The position numbers and the translations under genes are program-made. From a virus, in IMG/VR virus record IMGVR_UViG_3300043015_001027, positions 1 through 28,294 of that record: 28,294 nt of DNA; one strand, given 5' to 3'. Shown piece after piece: positions 6,115 to 14,257 of the stretch (position 1 is the first letter of the stretch; each line of letters opens with the position of its first letter). The notes under the pieces are model-generated. The model did not search any database. It was not told where the DNA came from and saw nothing but the letters and a program-made list of their open reading frames with translations.

Positions 6115-6382
6115 TATCTAATCTTCTCAATATTTTATTAATAACGTTTTCTGCTTCCGGATATTCGTCCATCATATCTACTACTTTGTCAATTATATCC
6201 AAATCTTGTAACATATCGTTTCTTCTTTCAAGCCAGGCTTTCTGTTGTTCGTATGCTCTACGTTCTTGCTCAAGATAATGCATATCATGTAACTTTTTAA
6301 CGAATGCATTAATGCGCATCCATTTATGATAGTCTATGTGTCCGTCTTTATCGAACGGTAGTTTATCGTTATCTCCACTCAT
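6098..6382 (-). CDS. hypothetical protein
   Basis: 94 residues, highly charged and predicted helical (YLEQERRAYEQQKAWLERRN, about 36-55), with an N-terminal segment MSGDNDKLPFDKDGHIDYHKW. No membrane segment. It lies eight bases after the DUF454 gene. Not recognised; possibly a small coiled-coil partner of the neighbouring membrane proteins. Confidence 0.65.
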   Translation of the reverse strand: MSGDNDKLPFDKDGHIDYHKWMRINAFVKKLHDMHYLEQERRAYEQQKAWLERRNDMLQDLDIIDKVVDMMDEYPEAENVINKILRRLDNDKKY

Positions 6383-6390
6383 ATATCTAT

Positions 6391-6807
6391 TTATTTAAAT
6401 AAACCTATTTTCTCTCCAGCTTTTATTCTACGGTCATATTCTTCCGGTGTGTCTGGAAATCTAAAGCCCCAGTATGCACCAAATGCCATAAAGGAACCAG
6501 AATACATTATTGCTTTCCAATTACCTGTGAACACAATCATCAGTAATAAGGCAAATGCCATAAAGCCTAACATTGTGTATTTTGCTTTTCTTGGAAATAC
6601 CTTTTTGGTTTCCCAATTTGTTAAAAACGGACCAAACAGTTTATGATTGTATAACCAAGTATGCATTCTATCTGAACTCTTAGCAAAGCAATACGCTGCG
6701 AATACGGCAGGAATACTAAAAGGAATACCTGGCATCACTACACCAATGTAAGCAACTCCTAAACTTAAAAATCCTAATCCACCCCACAATAATTTTTTTA
6801 TATTCAT
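6391..6807 (-). CDS. DUF454 (YbaN-like) inner-membrane protein
   Basis: 138 residues. The family pattern is clear: GLGFLSLGVAYIGVVMPGIP (10-29), the AAYCFAKSSDRMHTWLYNHK block (37-56), FGPFLTNWETKK, then two membrane segments at about 78-94 and 98-116. Three or four membrane spans are predicted. DUF454 proteins are small bacterial inner-membrane proteins without an established function and are not standard phage genes, so this looks host-derived. It overlaps the membrane coiled-coil gene by 4 bases, and ALAS lies just upstream of that, making a possible functional trio. Confidence 0.85.
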   Translation of the reverse strand: MNIKKLLWGGLGFLSLGVAYIGVVMPGIPFSIPAVFAAYCFAKSSDRMHTWLYNHKLFGPFLTNWETKKVFPRKAKYTMLGFMAFALLLMIVFTGNWKAIMYSGSFMAFGAYWGFRFPDTPEEYDRRIKAGEKIGLFK

Positions 6808-7628
6808 ATTTTTCTTCTATTTAATGTTGTTGTTAATCCGCTGCGCTTTTCTTCGACTTCCATGTTCATTACTTGGGCTTCATCAACTAAAGGTGTAGCA
6901 GGACGTTCGCGGTCTCTTTTGAATGCTGCAGTTGATACAATCAACAACATAATCGCAAGAGGGTCAAATACAAAGATGATAGTTAAGATAACCCAACGAA
7001 CAGCATTATCATACATTGACTCTGCTTCTTCACCGTATATCATATCAGCAATATATTTTACAGGACCTAGTTCAGCTTCTTGTTCTAATTGTAATCTCTG
7101 AATAGGCATCTTCTGTTCGTTTAAAGAAACAATCTCTCCAACCAATATATCTATATCAGCATTGATATTATTTCTTTCTTCTGTTTGTACTCGGTTCACA
7201 TAATTACGATCTTCAGGTTTACTTGTTTGTAATACATAATCTAAATTTTCTAATCTTCCTGTAAGATTGTCCAATTGTAATTGCTTACCTTCTAACCTCT
7301 TGTCAACAATACTTGCTTCAAGAGAGTAACTATCTGATGTGACTGCACTGTCAATATGAGCTTTAGAAAGGAATCCAAATATACCCATACTTGTAATTAA
7401 CATAAGTACCACGACAGCGGTGGTGAAATATGCTCGGACTAAATTATTGATTCTGTCCCATTCATAATGGAGCCAGGCTGCTGATACAACTTTACCAAAT
7501 TCTAATATACTTGCCATGAAAGCAATTGATAAAGCAGCACCACTGAATATTGTCATCAGTCCTATAATACTAAAATACGCAGCTGTTCCTGCGAGTGATA
7601 ATGATGTAAATAATGTTAACCACTTCAT
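6804..7628 (-). CDS. multi-pass membrane protein with periplasmic or cytoplasmic coiled coil
   Basis: 274 residues. Hydrophobic segments at about 5-27, 29-50, 66-87 and 209-234 flank a long charged helical region (about 101-185) with heptad-like Leu spacing ([20 protein letters not shown]). The C-terminal 40 residues are hydrophilic. Proteins of this layout occur in marine T4-like phages, as I recall, without known function. It overlaps ALAS by 4 bases and DUF454 by 4 bases, so the three are likely translated in a coupled way. Membrane location is well supported; function is unknown. Confidence 0.75.
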   Translation of the reverse strand: MKWLTLFTSLSLAGTAAYFSIIGLMTIFSGAALSIAFMASILEFGKVVSAAWLHYEWDRINNLVRAYFTTAVVVLMLITSMGIFGFLSKAHIDSAVTSDSYSLEASIVDKRLEGKQLQLDNLTGRLENLDYVLQTSKPEDRNYVNRVQTEERNNINADIDILVGEIVSLNEQKMPIQRLQLEQEAELGPVKYIADMIYGEEAESMYDNAVRWVILTIIFVFDPLAIMLLIVSTAAFKRDRERPATPLVDEAQVMNMEVEEKRSGLTTTLNRRKI

Positions 7629-8827
7629 GTTATTTCTCTAAATGTTTCTTTCAGAGCAAGAACTAAATTTTCCATCATACCATTGGTGTGAAGTGGAGTT
7701 GGTGTAATTCTAAGCCGCTCTGAACCCACATCGACTGTTGGGTAATTAATAGGCTGAACATATATTCCATAATCGTTTAACAACTTATCTGACATAATTT
7801 TGCATTTCTTTGCATCTCTTACCATAACAGGTAATATATGAGTACAACTATTTTGGTGTAATTCTATTTCATTTTCTTCAAATAACTTTCTTAGTGTGTT
7901 TGCTCGTTCTTGATGTTGTTCTCTTAATTCATTATGTTCTTTTAAATAACGAATTGAAGCAATTGCTCCTGCACACATAACAGGACTTAAACTTGTCGTA
8001 AAGATAAACCCTGAAGCTACAGACCTAATAGCATCGAGGACAATACTATCACCAGCAATATAACCACCGTGACAACCAAACGCCTTTCCAAGTGTTCCAT
8101 TTATAATATCTACTCTATCGGAGAGTCCTAACTTTTCGCAGTACCCAGCTCCTGTGTCACCATAAAGTCCTACTGCATGAACTTCATCAATATATGTAAT
8201 TGCATTATACTTATCAGCAAGATCACATACTTCTTTAATTGGTGCAACATCTCCATCCATACTATATACGGATTCAAATACAATACACGGAACTTGATTA
8301 TTCATTTGCGCTGTTTGTAATGCAAGCTCAAGATCGTCCATGTTATTATGTTCCCAAATAATTTTATCTGCTCGAGAATGTTTAATACCCATAATCATTG
8401 AAGCATGATTTTTATTATCAGATATAAAACAAATATTTGGTATAATACGACTTAGTGCAATTAATGTCCATTCATTAGCAACATAGGCAGAAGTAAATAA
8501 TAAACCTTTTTCTTTTTGATGAAGGTCAGCTAAAACATTTTCAAGAGTAACATGATAATGAGAGGTACCGCCGATATTGCGAGTACCCCCACTACCACTT
8601 CCTGTTTTCTCTAACGCAGTTGCCATCGCATCGATGACATACTTGTTTTGTCCTTGACATAAGTAATCATTAGAACACCAATTGACAATTGTCTTAGGTG
8701 AATATTTAGAATACCATGTTGCTTTAGGAAAGTTTCCCCTCTCCCTTACAATGTCGTTAAAGACTCGATACTTGCCTTCTTTTTTGAGAGTATCAACTAC
8801 GTCTTGAAAGTATTTCTTGTTTATCAT
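7625..8827 (-). CDS. hemA: 5-aminolevulinate synthase (ALAS, Shemin pathway)
   Basis: 400 residues, alpha-oxoamine synthase family, PLP-dependent. It condenses glycine and succinyl-CoA to 5-aminolevulinate, the first step of tetrapyrrole synthesis in alphaproteobacteria. Distinguishing ALAS from related KBL and BioF enzymes are [14 protein letters not shown] (23-36), [18 protein letters not shown] with T82 and N84, and R21, positions that contact succinyl-CoA in the Rhodobacter enzyme. Also visible are [14 protein letters not shown] (184-197), D214 in [13 protein letters not shown] and PLP lysine K248 in NGTLGKAFG. The length is normal and no motif is missing, so it is probably active. Phage-borne ALAS genes have been reported from aquatic phage sequences. 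Here it is between nrdB and membrane genes in a nucleotide-synthesis operon that also carries glyA, a source of glycine. Confidence 0.96.
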   Translation of the reverse strand: MINKKYFQDVVDTLKKEGKYRVFNDIVRERGNFPKATWYSKYSPKTIVNWCSNDYLCQGQNKYVIDAMATALEKTGSGSGGTRNIGGTSHYHVTLENVLADLHQKEKGLLFTSAYVANEWTLIALSRIIPNICFISDNKNHASMIMGIKHSRADKIIWEHNNMDDLELALQTAQMNNQVPCIVFESVYSMDGDVAPIKEVCDLADKYNAITYIDEVHAVGLYGDTGAGYCEKLGLSDRVDIINGTLGKAFGCHGGYIAGDSIVLDAIRSVASGFIFTTSLSPVMCAGAIASIRYLKEHNELREQHQERANTLRKLFEENEIELHQNSCTHILPVMVRDAKKCKIMSDKLLNDYGIYVQPINYPTVDVGSERLRITPTPLHTNGMMENLVLALKETFREIT

Positions 8828-8836
8828 TTCTACGCC

Positions 8837-10045
8837 TTAAGCTGCGTAGGCATCATCCCAGTTTCCTGATAATCCAGCAACCTCATATTCGGTTACACGA
8901 TTTTCAAAGAAGTTTGTATGGTCGGCACCATTCAGTACCCATTCTAACCAAGGTAATGGATTTTCTTTAACCTTGAAATTAGTTTTCATGCCTAACTGTA
9001 ATAATCTTCTGTCTGTTATATACCTTATATATTGTTTTACTTCGGATTTTTCCAGACCATCAATTTCACCCATCTCGTAGGCAAGGTCAATGAACTTATC
9101 TTCAAGATTTACAATGTCTTTTGACATTTCATAAATTTCTTTTTTGAACTCATCGTCAACAACACGACTATGTTCTTTTACAAATGCTTTAAACAATTTA
9201 GAGTTACCTTCAACGTGAATTGATTCGTCTCGTATACTCCATTCAACTACTTTACCCATACCTTTCATTTTACCGAAACGTTGAAAGTTAAGTAACATAA
9301 CGAAAGAAGCAAATAAAGCAACACCTTCGTTAAATACAGATTTTGCTAAAGCAAGACCAAGACCACGTAATGTTGCATTGTCTGCCTTTCTCATATAATC
9401 AATCTTATCTGCCATTTCAGAATATTCCAAGAATGCATGATATTCAGAATCAGGCAAACCTAGTGTTTCATTCAACAATGCATAAGCTCTTTGATGAATA
9501 CCTTCTCGAGCAGCAAACGATCCTAACATATTACGAATTTCATTATTCTTAAACTTAGGAATAAATTGGTCGTAATAGTTTTGACCTACTGCTACATCTG
9601 ATTGTGTAAACAGTCTTAATACATTTGTAATATAATCTTTCTCAACCGGTGTAATCTTTCCACCTTTCCAATCTGCTACGTCTTCAGACAAATCAAGTTC
9701 ATCTTCAATCCAATGAGCCTTTTCATGTCTTGTTGTAATTTCAACAGCCCAAGGATAATGAAACGGTTTATATGTTTCACTAAACTCTAAAAGACCACCT
9801 TGTTTCTTTACAAGTTTATCTGAAATTGCCATCAAATCATTATATGTACCGATATGCTCATCGTTAATAAAGATCTGAGGTACTGACCTTACTTCTTTTC
9901 CATTACTAAATTTTTGATAAAATGCCAATCTTTGTTCTTCGTCATCTAATACAACTTGTGTATATCCGAATCCGTGTTGTTTAAACCATGCCTTTGCCTT
10001 TTCACAAAAAGGGCAATTTGATTTGGTATAAATTAGTACTTCCAT
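8837..10045 (-). CDS. nrdB: glutaredoxin-class Ia ribonucleotide reductase beta subunit fusion
   Basis: 402 residues from the ATG at 10045, chosen because AGGAAAG lies just upstream and the protein then begins at the glutaredoxin fold; a longer frame to 10147 would overlap nrdA. Residues 1-80 are a glutaredoxin (C11-P-F-C14, SVPQIFINDEHIGTYNDL). Residues from about 100 are the diiron radical subunit: D150, then E181-x2-H184 with the tyrosyl radical candidate Y188 (REGIHQRAY), E240 in FNEGVALF, and E274-x2-H277 (RDESIHVEG). It generates the radical for NrdA, and the fused glutaredoxin may rereduce NrdA directly. It lies 19 bases after nrdA. Confidence 0.95.
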   Translation of the reverse strand: MEVLIYTKSNCPFCEKAKAWFKQHGFGYTQVVLDDEEQRLAFYQKFSNGKEVRSVPQIFINDEHIGTYNDLMAISDKLVKKQGGLLEFSETYKPFHYPWAVEITTRHEKAHWIEDELDLSEDVADWKGGKITPVEKDYITNVLRLFTQSDVAVGQNYYDQFIPKFKNNEIRNMLGSFAAREGIHQRAYALLNETLGLPDSEYHAFLEYSEMADKIDYMRKADNATLRGLGLALAKSVFNEGVALFASFVMLLNFQRFGKMKGMGKVVEWSIRDESIHVEGNSKLFKAFVKEHSRVVDDEFKKEIYEMSKDIVNLEDKFIDLAYEMGEIDGLEKSEVKQYIRYITDRRLLQLGMKTNFKVKENPLPWLEWVLNGADHTNFFENRVTEYEVAGLSGNWDDAYAA

Positions 10046-10064
10046 TTTCTTTCCTACTTTTCTA

Positions 10065-11855
10065 TCATCCTTCACAGGCGATACACTCATCTTGTTGTTC
10101 CTCCGAGCCGTTGCTGAACTTAATTGAGTTTGGGTTAATAATATCATCTAACTTTTCGCGTTCCACTTTTTGGGATACGTTTTCTGCACGATTAGATGTT
10201 TCTGTTCTTAAATAATATAATCCTTTACACCCTTGCTTCCATGCTTGATAATGGGCTTCGTGTAATTCTTTCTTTGTTGCTCCAGCTGGGAAGAAGAGAT
10301 TAAATGATTGACCTTGACATAGGTACTTTTGTCTATCTCCTGCTAACTTAACTAAGGCTAACTGATTTAATTCAATTGCTGTTAAGAATACTTCTTTTAC
10401 GTGGTCATGTAAAAAATCTAGGTGTTGCACTGAACCACCGTTTGTAATAATGGTTGACCATACGTCATCTGTATTCTTACCAATTTTTTCCAATTCTGCT
10501 TCGAGATATGGATTTTTATTTAGGTGACTTCCCACCCTTGTTCTAGAAGTAAATGCATTTGCTTTCCAAGGTTCAATACTCGGTGAAGTGTTTACAATCA
10601 TAGAACTATTTGCATTAGGTGCAATTGCTAACATATGAGCATTACGACGACCTGTTCCTTTCATATCAGGAGCTTCACCTCGACGCTTACCCATTTCTAA
10701 AGTAGCTGCTAATGATTCTTCTTTAATATGTTTAAATATTGCATCATTAATACCGACAGCCTGTTCACAGTCAAATGGTACTGAATGCTTTTGTAGATAC
10801 GAATGAAAACCCATCGCACCTAAACCTAATGATCTTTCTTGTGTTGCTGAAAATCTTGCTTTACTAATTTCATCTCCTGCATTATCAATAAAGAACTGTA
10901 ATACATTGTCTAGGAATACAATAAGGTCTTTAACCATTGATGTCCCTACCCATTCATCATACTTTTCTAAATTAACAGAAGATAAACAACATACTGCTGT
11001 CCTTTCTTCAGAGGTCACTAAATGAATTTCATTACATAGGTTAGACCCCTTAATGGTTAAACCCATTGCTTTCTGTGCATCAGGTAATGCACGGTTTGCC
11101 GTATCAATGAAGTTCATGTATGGCTCACCAGTTCTATATCTTGTTTCTAAAATGAGTTCCCATAACTTACGAGCGGACATTGTTTCACGAACAGATTTAT
11201 CATTAGGGTCTAGTAAATCCCATTGAGCACCTGCCTCTACTGCTTCCATAAATTTATCTGTAAGGTTAACCGCATGGTGTAAATTTAAATTTTTACGATT
11301 CACGTCACCTGTAGGTATACGCATATTAATAAATTCTACAATGTCAGGATGGTCAACATCCATATAGGCTGCATAAGAACCTTTTCTAGTTCTTCCTTGA
11401 CGATAAGCAACCATGTCAGCATCAACTGTATGTAAGAAAGGCATAGGACCTGGAGCCTTTTTAGATACTGCACGAATATCAGACCAATGACCACCTACTC
11501 CACCACCTTTAACAGATAACCATCTTAGCTCTGCGGTATGGTCTATGAGACCGTCTAATGTGTCTGGTACATAGGTAAGAAAGCAACTGATTGGTAATGC
11601 CTTGGCTTTTTCTCCTTTTAATGGTGCATTTGAAAGCACAGGAGATGCATACATAAACCAACCTTTAGAAACATAGTCGTAAATTCTTTGTGCAAGTTTT
11701 AAATTACCACCACAAAAAGCAACGGCTGCACGAGCAAACGCATGTTGTGGTGATTTTTCGTCTTCTCTACAATAATAATCTTTTAAGAGCTTAAACGACT
11801 GCTCAGATAATTCCTTATCTCTTTTTGTTTCTATTTCTATACCTAAATGCTGCAT
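10065..11855 (-). CDS. nrdA: class Ia ribonucleotide reductase alpha subunit
   Basis: 596 residues; reduces ribonucleoside diphosphates for DNA synthesis. Active-site features: C91 (PISCFL), N272-C274-E276 in SNLCNEI, the second disulfide cysteine at 289 or 290 (VCCLSSVNL), radical-relay tyrosines Y547 and Y548 in GLYYLRTE, and the C-terminal redox pair C591/C594 in ECIACEG. It is about 165 residues shorter than E. coli NrdA; the N-terminal ATP-cone that senses dATP for overall activity is absent, so inhibition by dATP through that domain is not expected. It lies between thyX and nrdB. The start ATG at 11855 follows thyX by 15 bases. Confidence 0.96.
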   Translation of the reverse strand: MQHLGIEIETKRDKELSEQSFKLLKDYYCREDEKSPQHAFARAAVAFCGGNLKLAQRIYDYVSKGWFMYASPVLSNAPLKGEKAKALPISCFLTYVPDTLDGLIDHTAELRWLSVKGGGVGGHWSDIRAVSKKAPGPMPFLHTVDADMVAYRQGRTRKGSYAAYMDVDHPDIVEFINMRIPTGDVNRKNLNLHHAVNLTDKFMEAVEAGAQWDLLDPNDKSVRETMSARKLWELILETRYRTGEPYMNFIDTANRALPDAQKAMGLTIKGSNLCNEIHLVTSEERTAVCCLSSVNLEKYDEWVGTSMVKDLIVFLDNVLQFFIDNAGDEISKARFSATQERSLGLGAMGFHSYLQKHSVPFDCEQAVGINDAIFKHIKEESLAATLEMGKRRGEAPDMKGTGRRNAHMLAIAPNANSSMIVNTSPSIEPWKANAFTSRTRVGSHLNKNPYLEAELEKIGKNTDDVWSTIITNGGSVQHLDFLHDHVKEVFLTAIELNQLALVKLAGDRQKYLCQGQSFNLFFPAGATKKELHEAHYQAWKQGCKGLYYLRTETSNRAENVSQKVEREKLDDIINPNSIKFSNGSEEQQDECIACEG

Positions 11856-11870
11856 TCTCTGCTCCTATTA

Positions 11871-12539
11871 TTATTCTTGTAAATATTCTTGTGATAAAGG
11901 AAATATTTTAGATATTGCCTCAGCAACTGCACGTGCGAGTTCAATGTGTTCAAGTTGTGTACCATTTCCACTTCGTAATTCAATATAATGAATCCATGAT
12001 CTTAATGTACCATTTACATATAATCTTGAAACTGTATTTCCTTCAGGCAACACTGCTCTTGCTTGTTCTTTCGCAATACCTTTATCAATTGCCCAGTTAT
12101 ATAATTCTTTTGCTTGACGTATAAATGCTAATTGCTTCATACGAAAGTCTTCGTTAATTCTTCGATGTAATTCATCATCCCAATCTACAGGGATTGAGTT
12201 TTGTCTATTCTTTGGATCTTGTAATCGAGCTTCACGTGCCACAAATTCTAAATCTTCAGTTGGGTCAGCATATCTTTGACTGAACTCCTGAAAAGAAAAA
12301 GAACGATGTCTTAGTAATTGGCGTGCAATATCTCGTGTCGTTTCAATTTCCAAACAAGCACTCACCATTTCAAATGGAGACCAATGCTTATGTTTAGCAA
12401 GGTACTTCAAAAGTTTTTCAGATGTTTCTTTATTGTTTTGATTATTAGGATTGCTTACTCTCGCACAATAAGCAACTAAGTCCTGAGCTGATTCGTTGTA
12501 CTCAGGGGATTGACTATAACTAATCAATTTAACCTTCAT
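11871..12539 (-). CDS. thyX: flavin-dependent thymidylate synthase ThyX
   Basis: 222 residues. The ThyX signature RHRx7S is present as R77-H78-R79 through S87 (RHRSFSFQEFSQRY). N-terminal and C-terminal family blocks are also visible (KHKHWSPFEMV near 50 and LPEGNTVSRLYVNGTLRSW near 164). It makes dTMP from dUMP with methylene-tetrahydrofolate, FAD and NADPH, releasing tetrahydrofolate. Methylene-tetrahydrofolate can come from the glyA product of this operon. It lies three bases after the primase stop and 15 bases before nrdA. A normal-length, intact enzyme. Confidence 0.96.
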   Translation of the reverse strand: MKVKLISYSQSPEYNESAQDLVAYCARVSNPNNQNNKETSEKLLKYLAKHKHWSPFEMVSACLEIETTRDIARQLLRHRSFSFQEFSQRYADPTEDLEFVAREARLQDPKNRQNSIPVDWDDELHRRINEDFRMKQLAFIRQAKELYNWAIDKGIAKEQARAVLPEGNTVSRLYVNGTLRSWIHYIELRSGNGTQLEHIELARAVAEAISKIFPLSQEYLQE

Positions 12540-12542
12540 TAT

Positions 12543-13565
12543 CTATGTCCTTCTCCATTGTTGAAATTTCAATTTAGCCTCTAAACCTTTATATGTAATT
12601 GTTCTCATTAAACTCTCAACACAACTAATTTTACCTGAGAGTACCATTTCATTAATATCCTTTCCTTCAATATCATTAGGCCATATTACAATACTATGAC
12701 CTGCGTCAATTAACTTTTCCATTCTTTTATGAATCTCTTTATTTCGAGGTTCAGCGTCAAAGACAAAGACTGCATTCTCCACATTTTCAAGTGCGTTAGT
12801 ACCACCGTCTGCTCCAGCCATCGCAACTGCATTTGATAAAAACATACTATCCAACGCACCTTCGACAACATAATACTTTTCTTTAAAGTTTACTTTGTCA
12901 AGTCCAAATATTTTAGGTACATCATCAAACATGATAGTAATATACCTTAGCCCGTCTGGGTCAAACCCTCGAGCTGCGACTCCGAAACATTTTCGGTCTT
13001 TGTCTAAAAAAGGAATAACTAAGCGAGGCTCGTCTTTCTTTACGTTCTCAAACTTATTTGGAATGATTCCGTTAATCCATTCTTTAAATCTTGGGGCGAA
13101 GTAAAGACGGTAATGGTGCTTAGTAGGAATACTCCTTTTATCTATATATTTCTTTACTGGGTGATTATAATCGAGTTGACTGATTTTTTTTAAGTTTTTT
13201 AACACATCTCTGTGAGAGAAATTTGGTTGCTCAAACTTCGTCTTCTCTAGAGTTGATGTTTCTGTTGAAATCGTATTATTGGCTTTACCGATAAATTTTT
13301 CGGCAACATAATCATTATATGCTAAAGGGTCGACCACCTTGAGAAAATTGGAAAAGGAATGACTTGCTCCACAATTGTGACAATAATAGAACAAGGAGTT
13401 GTCTTTCTCAAGGAGCCAACCACGAGCTTTTGATTTGGATTTTTTTGAATCACCGCATATAGGACAACGAAAGTTGATTTTCATCGGAGAGCGGTTTGTA
13501 ATCTTGTATCTGTCCAATCGCCCTGCTAATTGCTGGGCATACTGAATCTCCACAAAGTCAAGCAT
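12543..13565 (-). CDS. DNA primase, T4 gp61-like
   Basis: 340 residues. An N-terminal zinc-binding domain has C34-x2-C37 (CPICGDS) and C62-x2-C65 (CHNCG). The TOPRIM catalytic domain shows E235 in YYVVEGALDSMFLS and D270 in VFVFDAEPRNKE, with GADGGTNAL between them. It would synthesise RNA primers for lagging-strand replication with a phage helicase encoded elsewhere. It is the first gene after a perfect sigma70 promoter and so heads the nucleotide-metabolism operon. The ATG at 13565 is preceded by a 13-base leader segment identical to that before the gene at 1747. Confidence 0.92.
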   Translation of the reverse strand: MLDFVEIQYAQQLAGRLDRYKITNRSPMKINFRCPICGDSKKSKSKARGWLLEKDNSLFYYCHNCGASHSFSNFLKVVDPLAYNDYVAEKFIGKANNTISTETSTLEKTKFEQPNFSHRDVLKNLKKISQLDYNHPVKKYIDKRSIPTKHHYRLYFAPRFKEWINGIIPNKFENVKKDEPRLVIPFLDKDRKCFGVAARGFDPDGLRYITIMFDDVPKIFGLDKVNFKEKYYVVEGALDSMFLSNAVAMAGADGGTNALENVENAVFVFDAEPRNKEIHKRMEKLIDAGHSIVIWPNDIEGKDINEMVLSGKISCVESLMRTITYKGLEAKLKFQQWRRT

Positions 13566-13605
13566 AATATAAAATCCAAATGTTTATAATTTAATCGTTG
13601 CGACT

Positions 13606-13634
13606 ATTATAATACAATTTGTGCAGGATGTCAA
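13606..13634 (-). promoter_or_regulatory. perfect sigma70 promoter for the primase-thyX-nrdAB-ALAS operon
   Basis: TTGACA at 13634-13629, 17-base spacer, TATAAT at 13611-13606. It leaves a leader of about 34 bases to the ATG at 13565. It sits just downstream of the stop of the coiled-coil gene. Confidence 0.88.
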
Positions 13635-13637
13635 TGG

Positions 13638-14168
13638 TTATTTCTGAAATATTACAGAAAGGTCAGCATAATTTAATATGAAAGTAATAATGGCAAATGC
13701 TCCTAGCATCCACCACTTCAAATTTTCAAGTGATCTAATCTGTTGTTCTTGTATGGCCACTTTATCTTTAACGTCACGTACTATATTATCAATAATTGCT
13801 AAAGTTTCATTATGTCTTTGTTCATGAGCACGCCTTGTTTCTTCTGCCATTAAACGATGCTGTTCTTTACCATCAGTCATGGCGGATAGCATCTCTTCTT
13901 TAAAGGCCTGCTTATATTCGTCAAGTTCTTCTTTCATGGCAAGCCTTGCTTCCATGTTCATTCGACGTTGGTCTTGTAATCTTTCATCCATGAATTCTAG
14001 TTTGGATTGAAAGTTCTCCATAATCTGTGCCTGCACTGCCAAGGACTTAGCAATATCTTGCATTCCTTCGACGGCGTCATCTACTTTATCAAAGAATTTT
14101 CCAATGGATTGAATGTCTTTTTTGATTAAAGCAATGTCGGTCTTGACGTGATTAAGGTCGTCAGACAT
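13638..14168 (-). CDS. coiled-coil protein with C-terminal membrane anchor
   Basis: 176 residues. Residues 1-145 are charged and helical, with long heptad-like runs (FQSKLEFMDERLQDQRR, EELDEYKQAFKEEML). One membrane segment lies at about 150-170 (WWMLGAFAIITFILNYADL). The layout, long coil plus a C-terminal anchor, resembles XhlA-type proteins associated with holins. Its location beside spanin-like genes and a lysozyme supports a lysis role, but no true holin is identified and a structural role remains possible. It has both a TATAAATA late element and a consensus sigma70 promoter upstream. Confidence 0.7.
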   Translation of the reverse strand: MSDDLNHVKTDIALIKKDIQSIGKFFDKVDDAVEGMQDIAKSLAVQAQIMENFQSKLEFMDERLQDQRRMNMEARLAMKEELDEYKQAFKEEMLSAMTDGKEQHRLMAEETRRAHEQRHNETLAIIDNIVRDVKDKVAIQEQQIRSLENLKWWMLGAFAIITFILNYADLSVIFQK

Positions 14169-14189
14169 ATTTACTCCAGTTATATGGTT

Positions 14190-14218
14190 ATTATATCACA
14201 GAATCCATTATATGTCAA
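14190..14218 (-). promoter_or_regulatory. perfect sigma70 promoter upstream of the coiled-coil membrane gene
   Basis: TTGACA at 14218-14213, 17-base spacer, TATAAT at 14195-14190, 22 bases before the ATG at 14168. A CTGGAG ribosome site lies between. A TATAAATA element overlaps just upstream. Confidence 0.87.
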
Positions 14219-14221
14219 TGG

Positions 14222-14229
14222 TATTTATA
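14222..14229 (-). promoter_or_regulatory. T4-type late promoter element (TATAAATA)
   Basis: Exact TATAAATA on the minus strand, followed by CC, immediately upstream of the -35 box of a sigma70 promoter. It would drive the coiled-coil gene late. In T4 such elements are read by gp55 with the gp45 clamp. Confidence 0.6.
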
Positions 14230-14257
14230 ATTAAGGAGGTACGAATTTAAGATTAAA

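Noticed and set aside
10046-10147. 34-residue N-terminal extension of NrdB
   Set aside because: It overlaps nrdA in another frame; the glutaredoxin domain begins exactly at the ATG at 10045, which has an AGGAAAG ribosome site.
14230-14240. Minus-strand ACCTCCTTAAT, matching the 3' end of 16S rRNA (anti-Shine-Dalgarno)
   Set aside because: Single short copy upstream of the late element, likely outside the transcript of the downstream gene; no supporting structure was seen, so chance is the simplest explanation.
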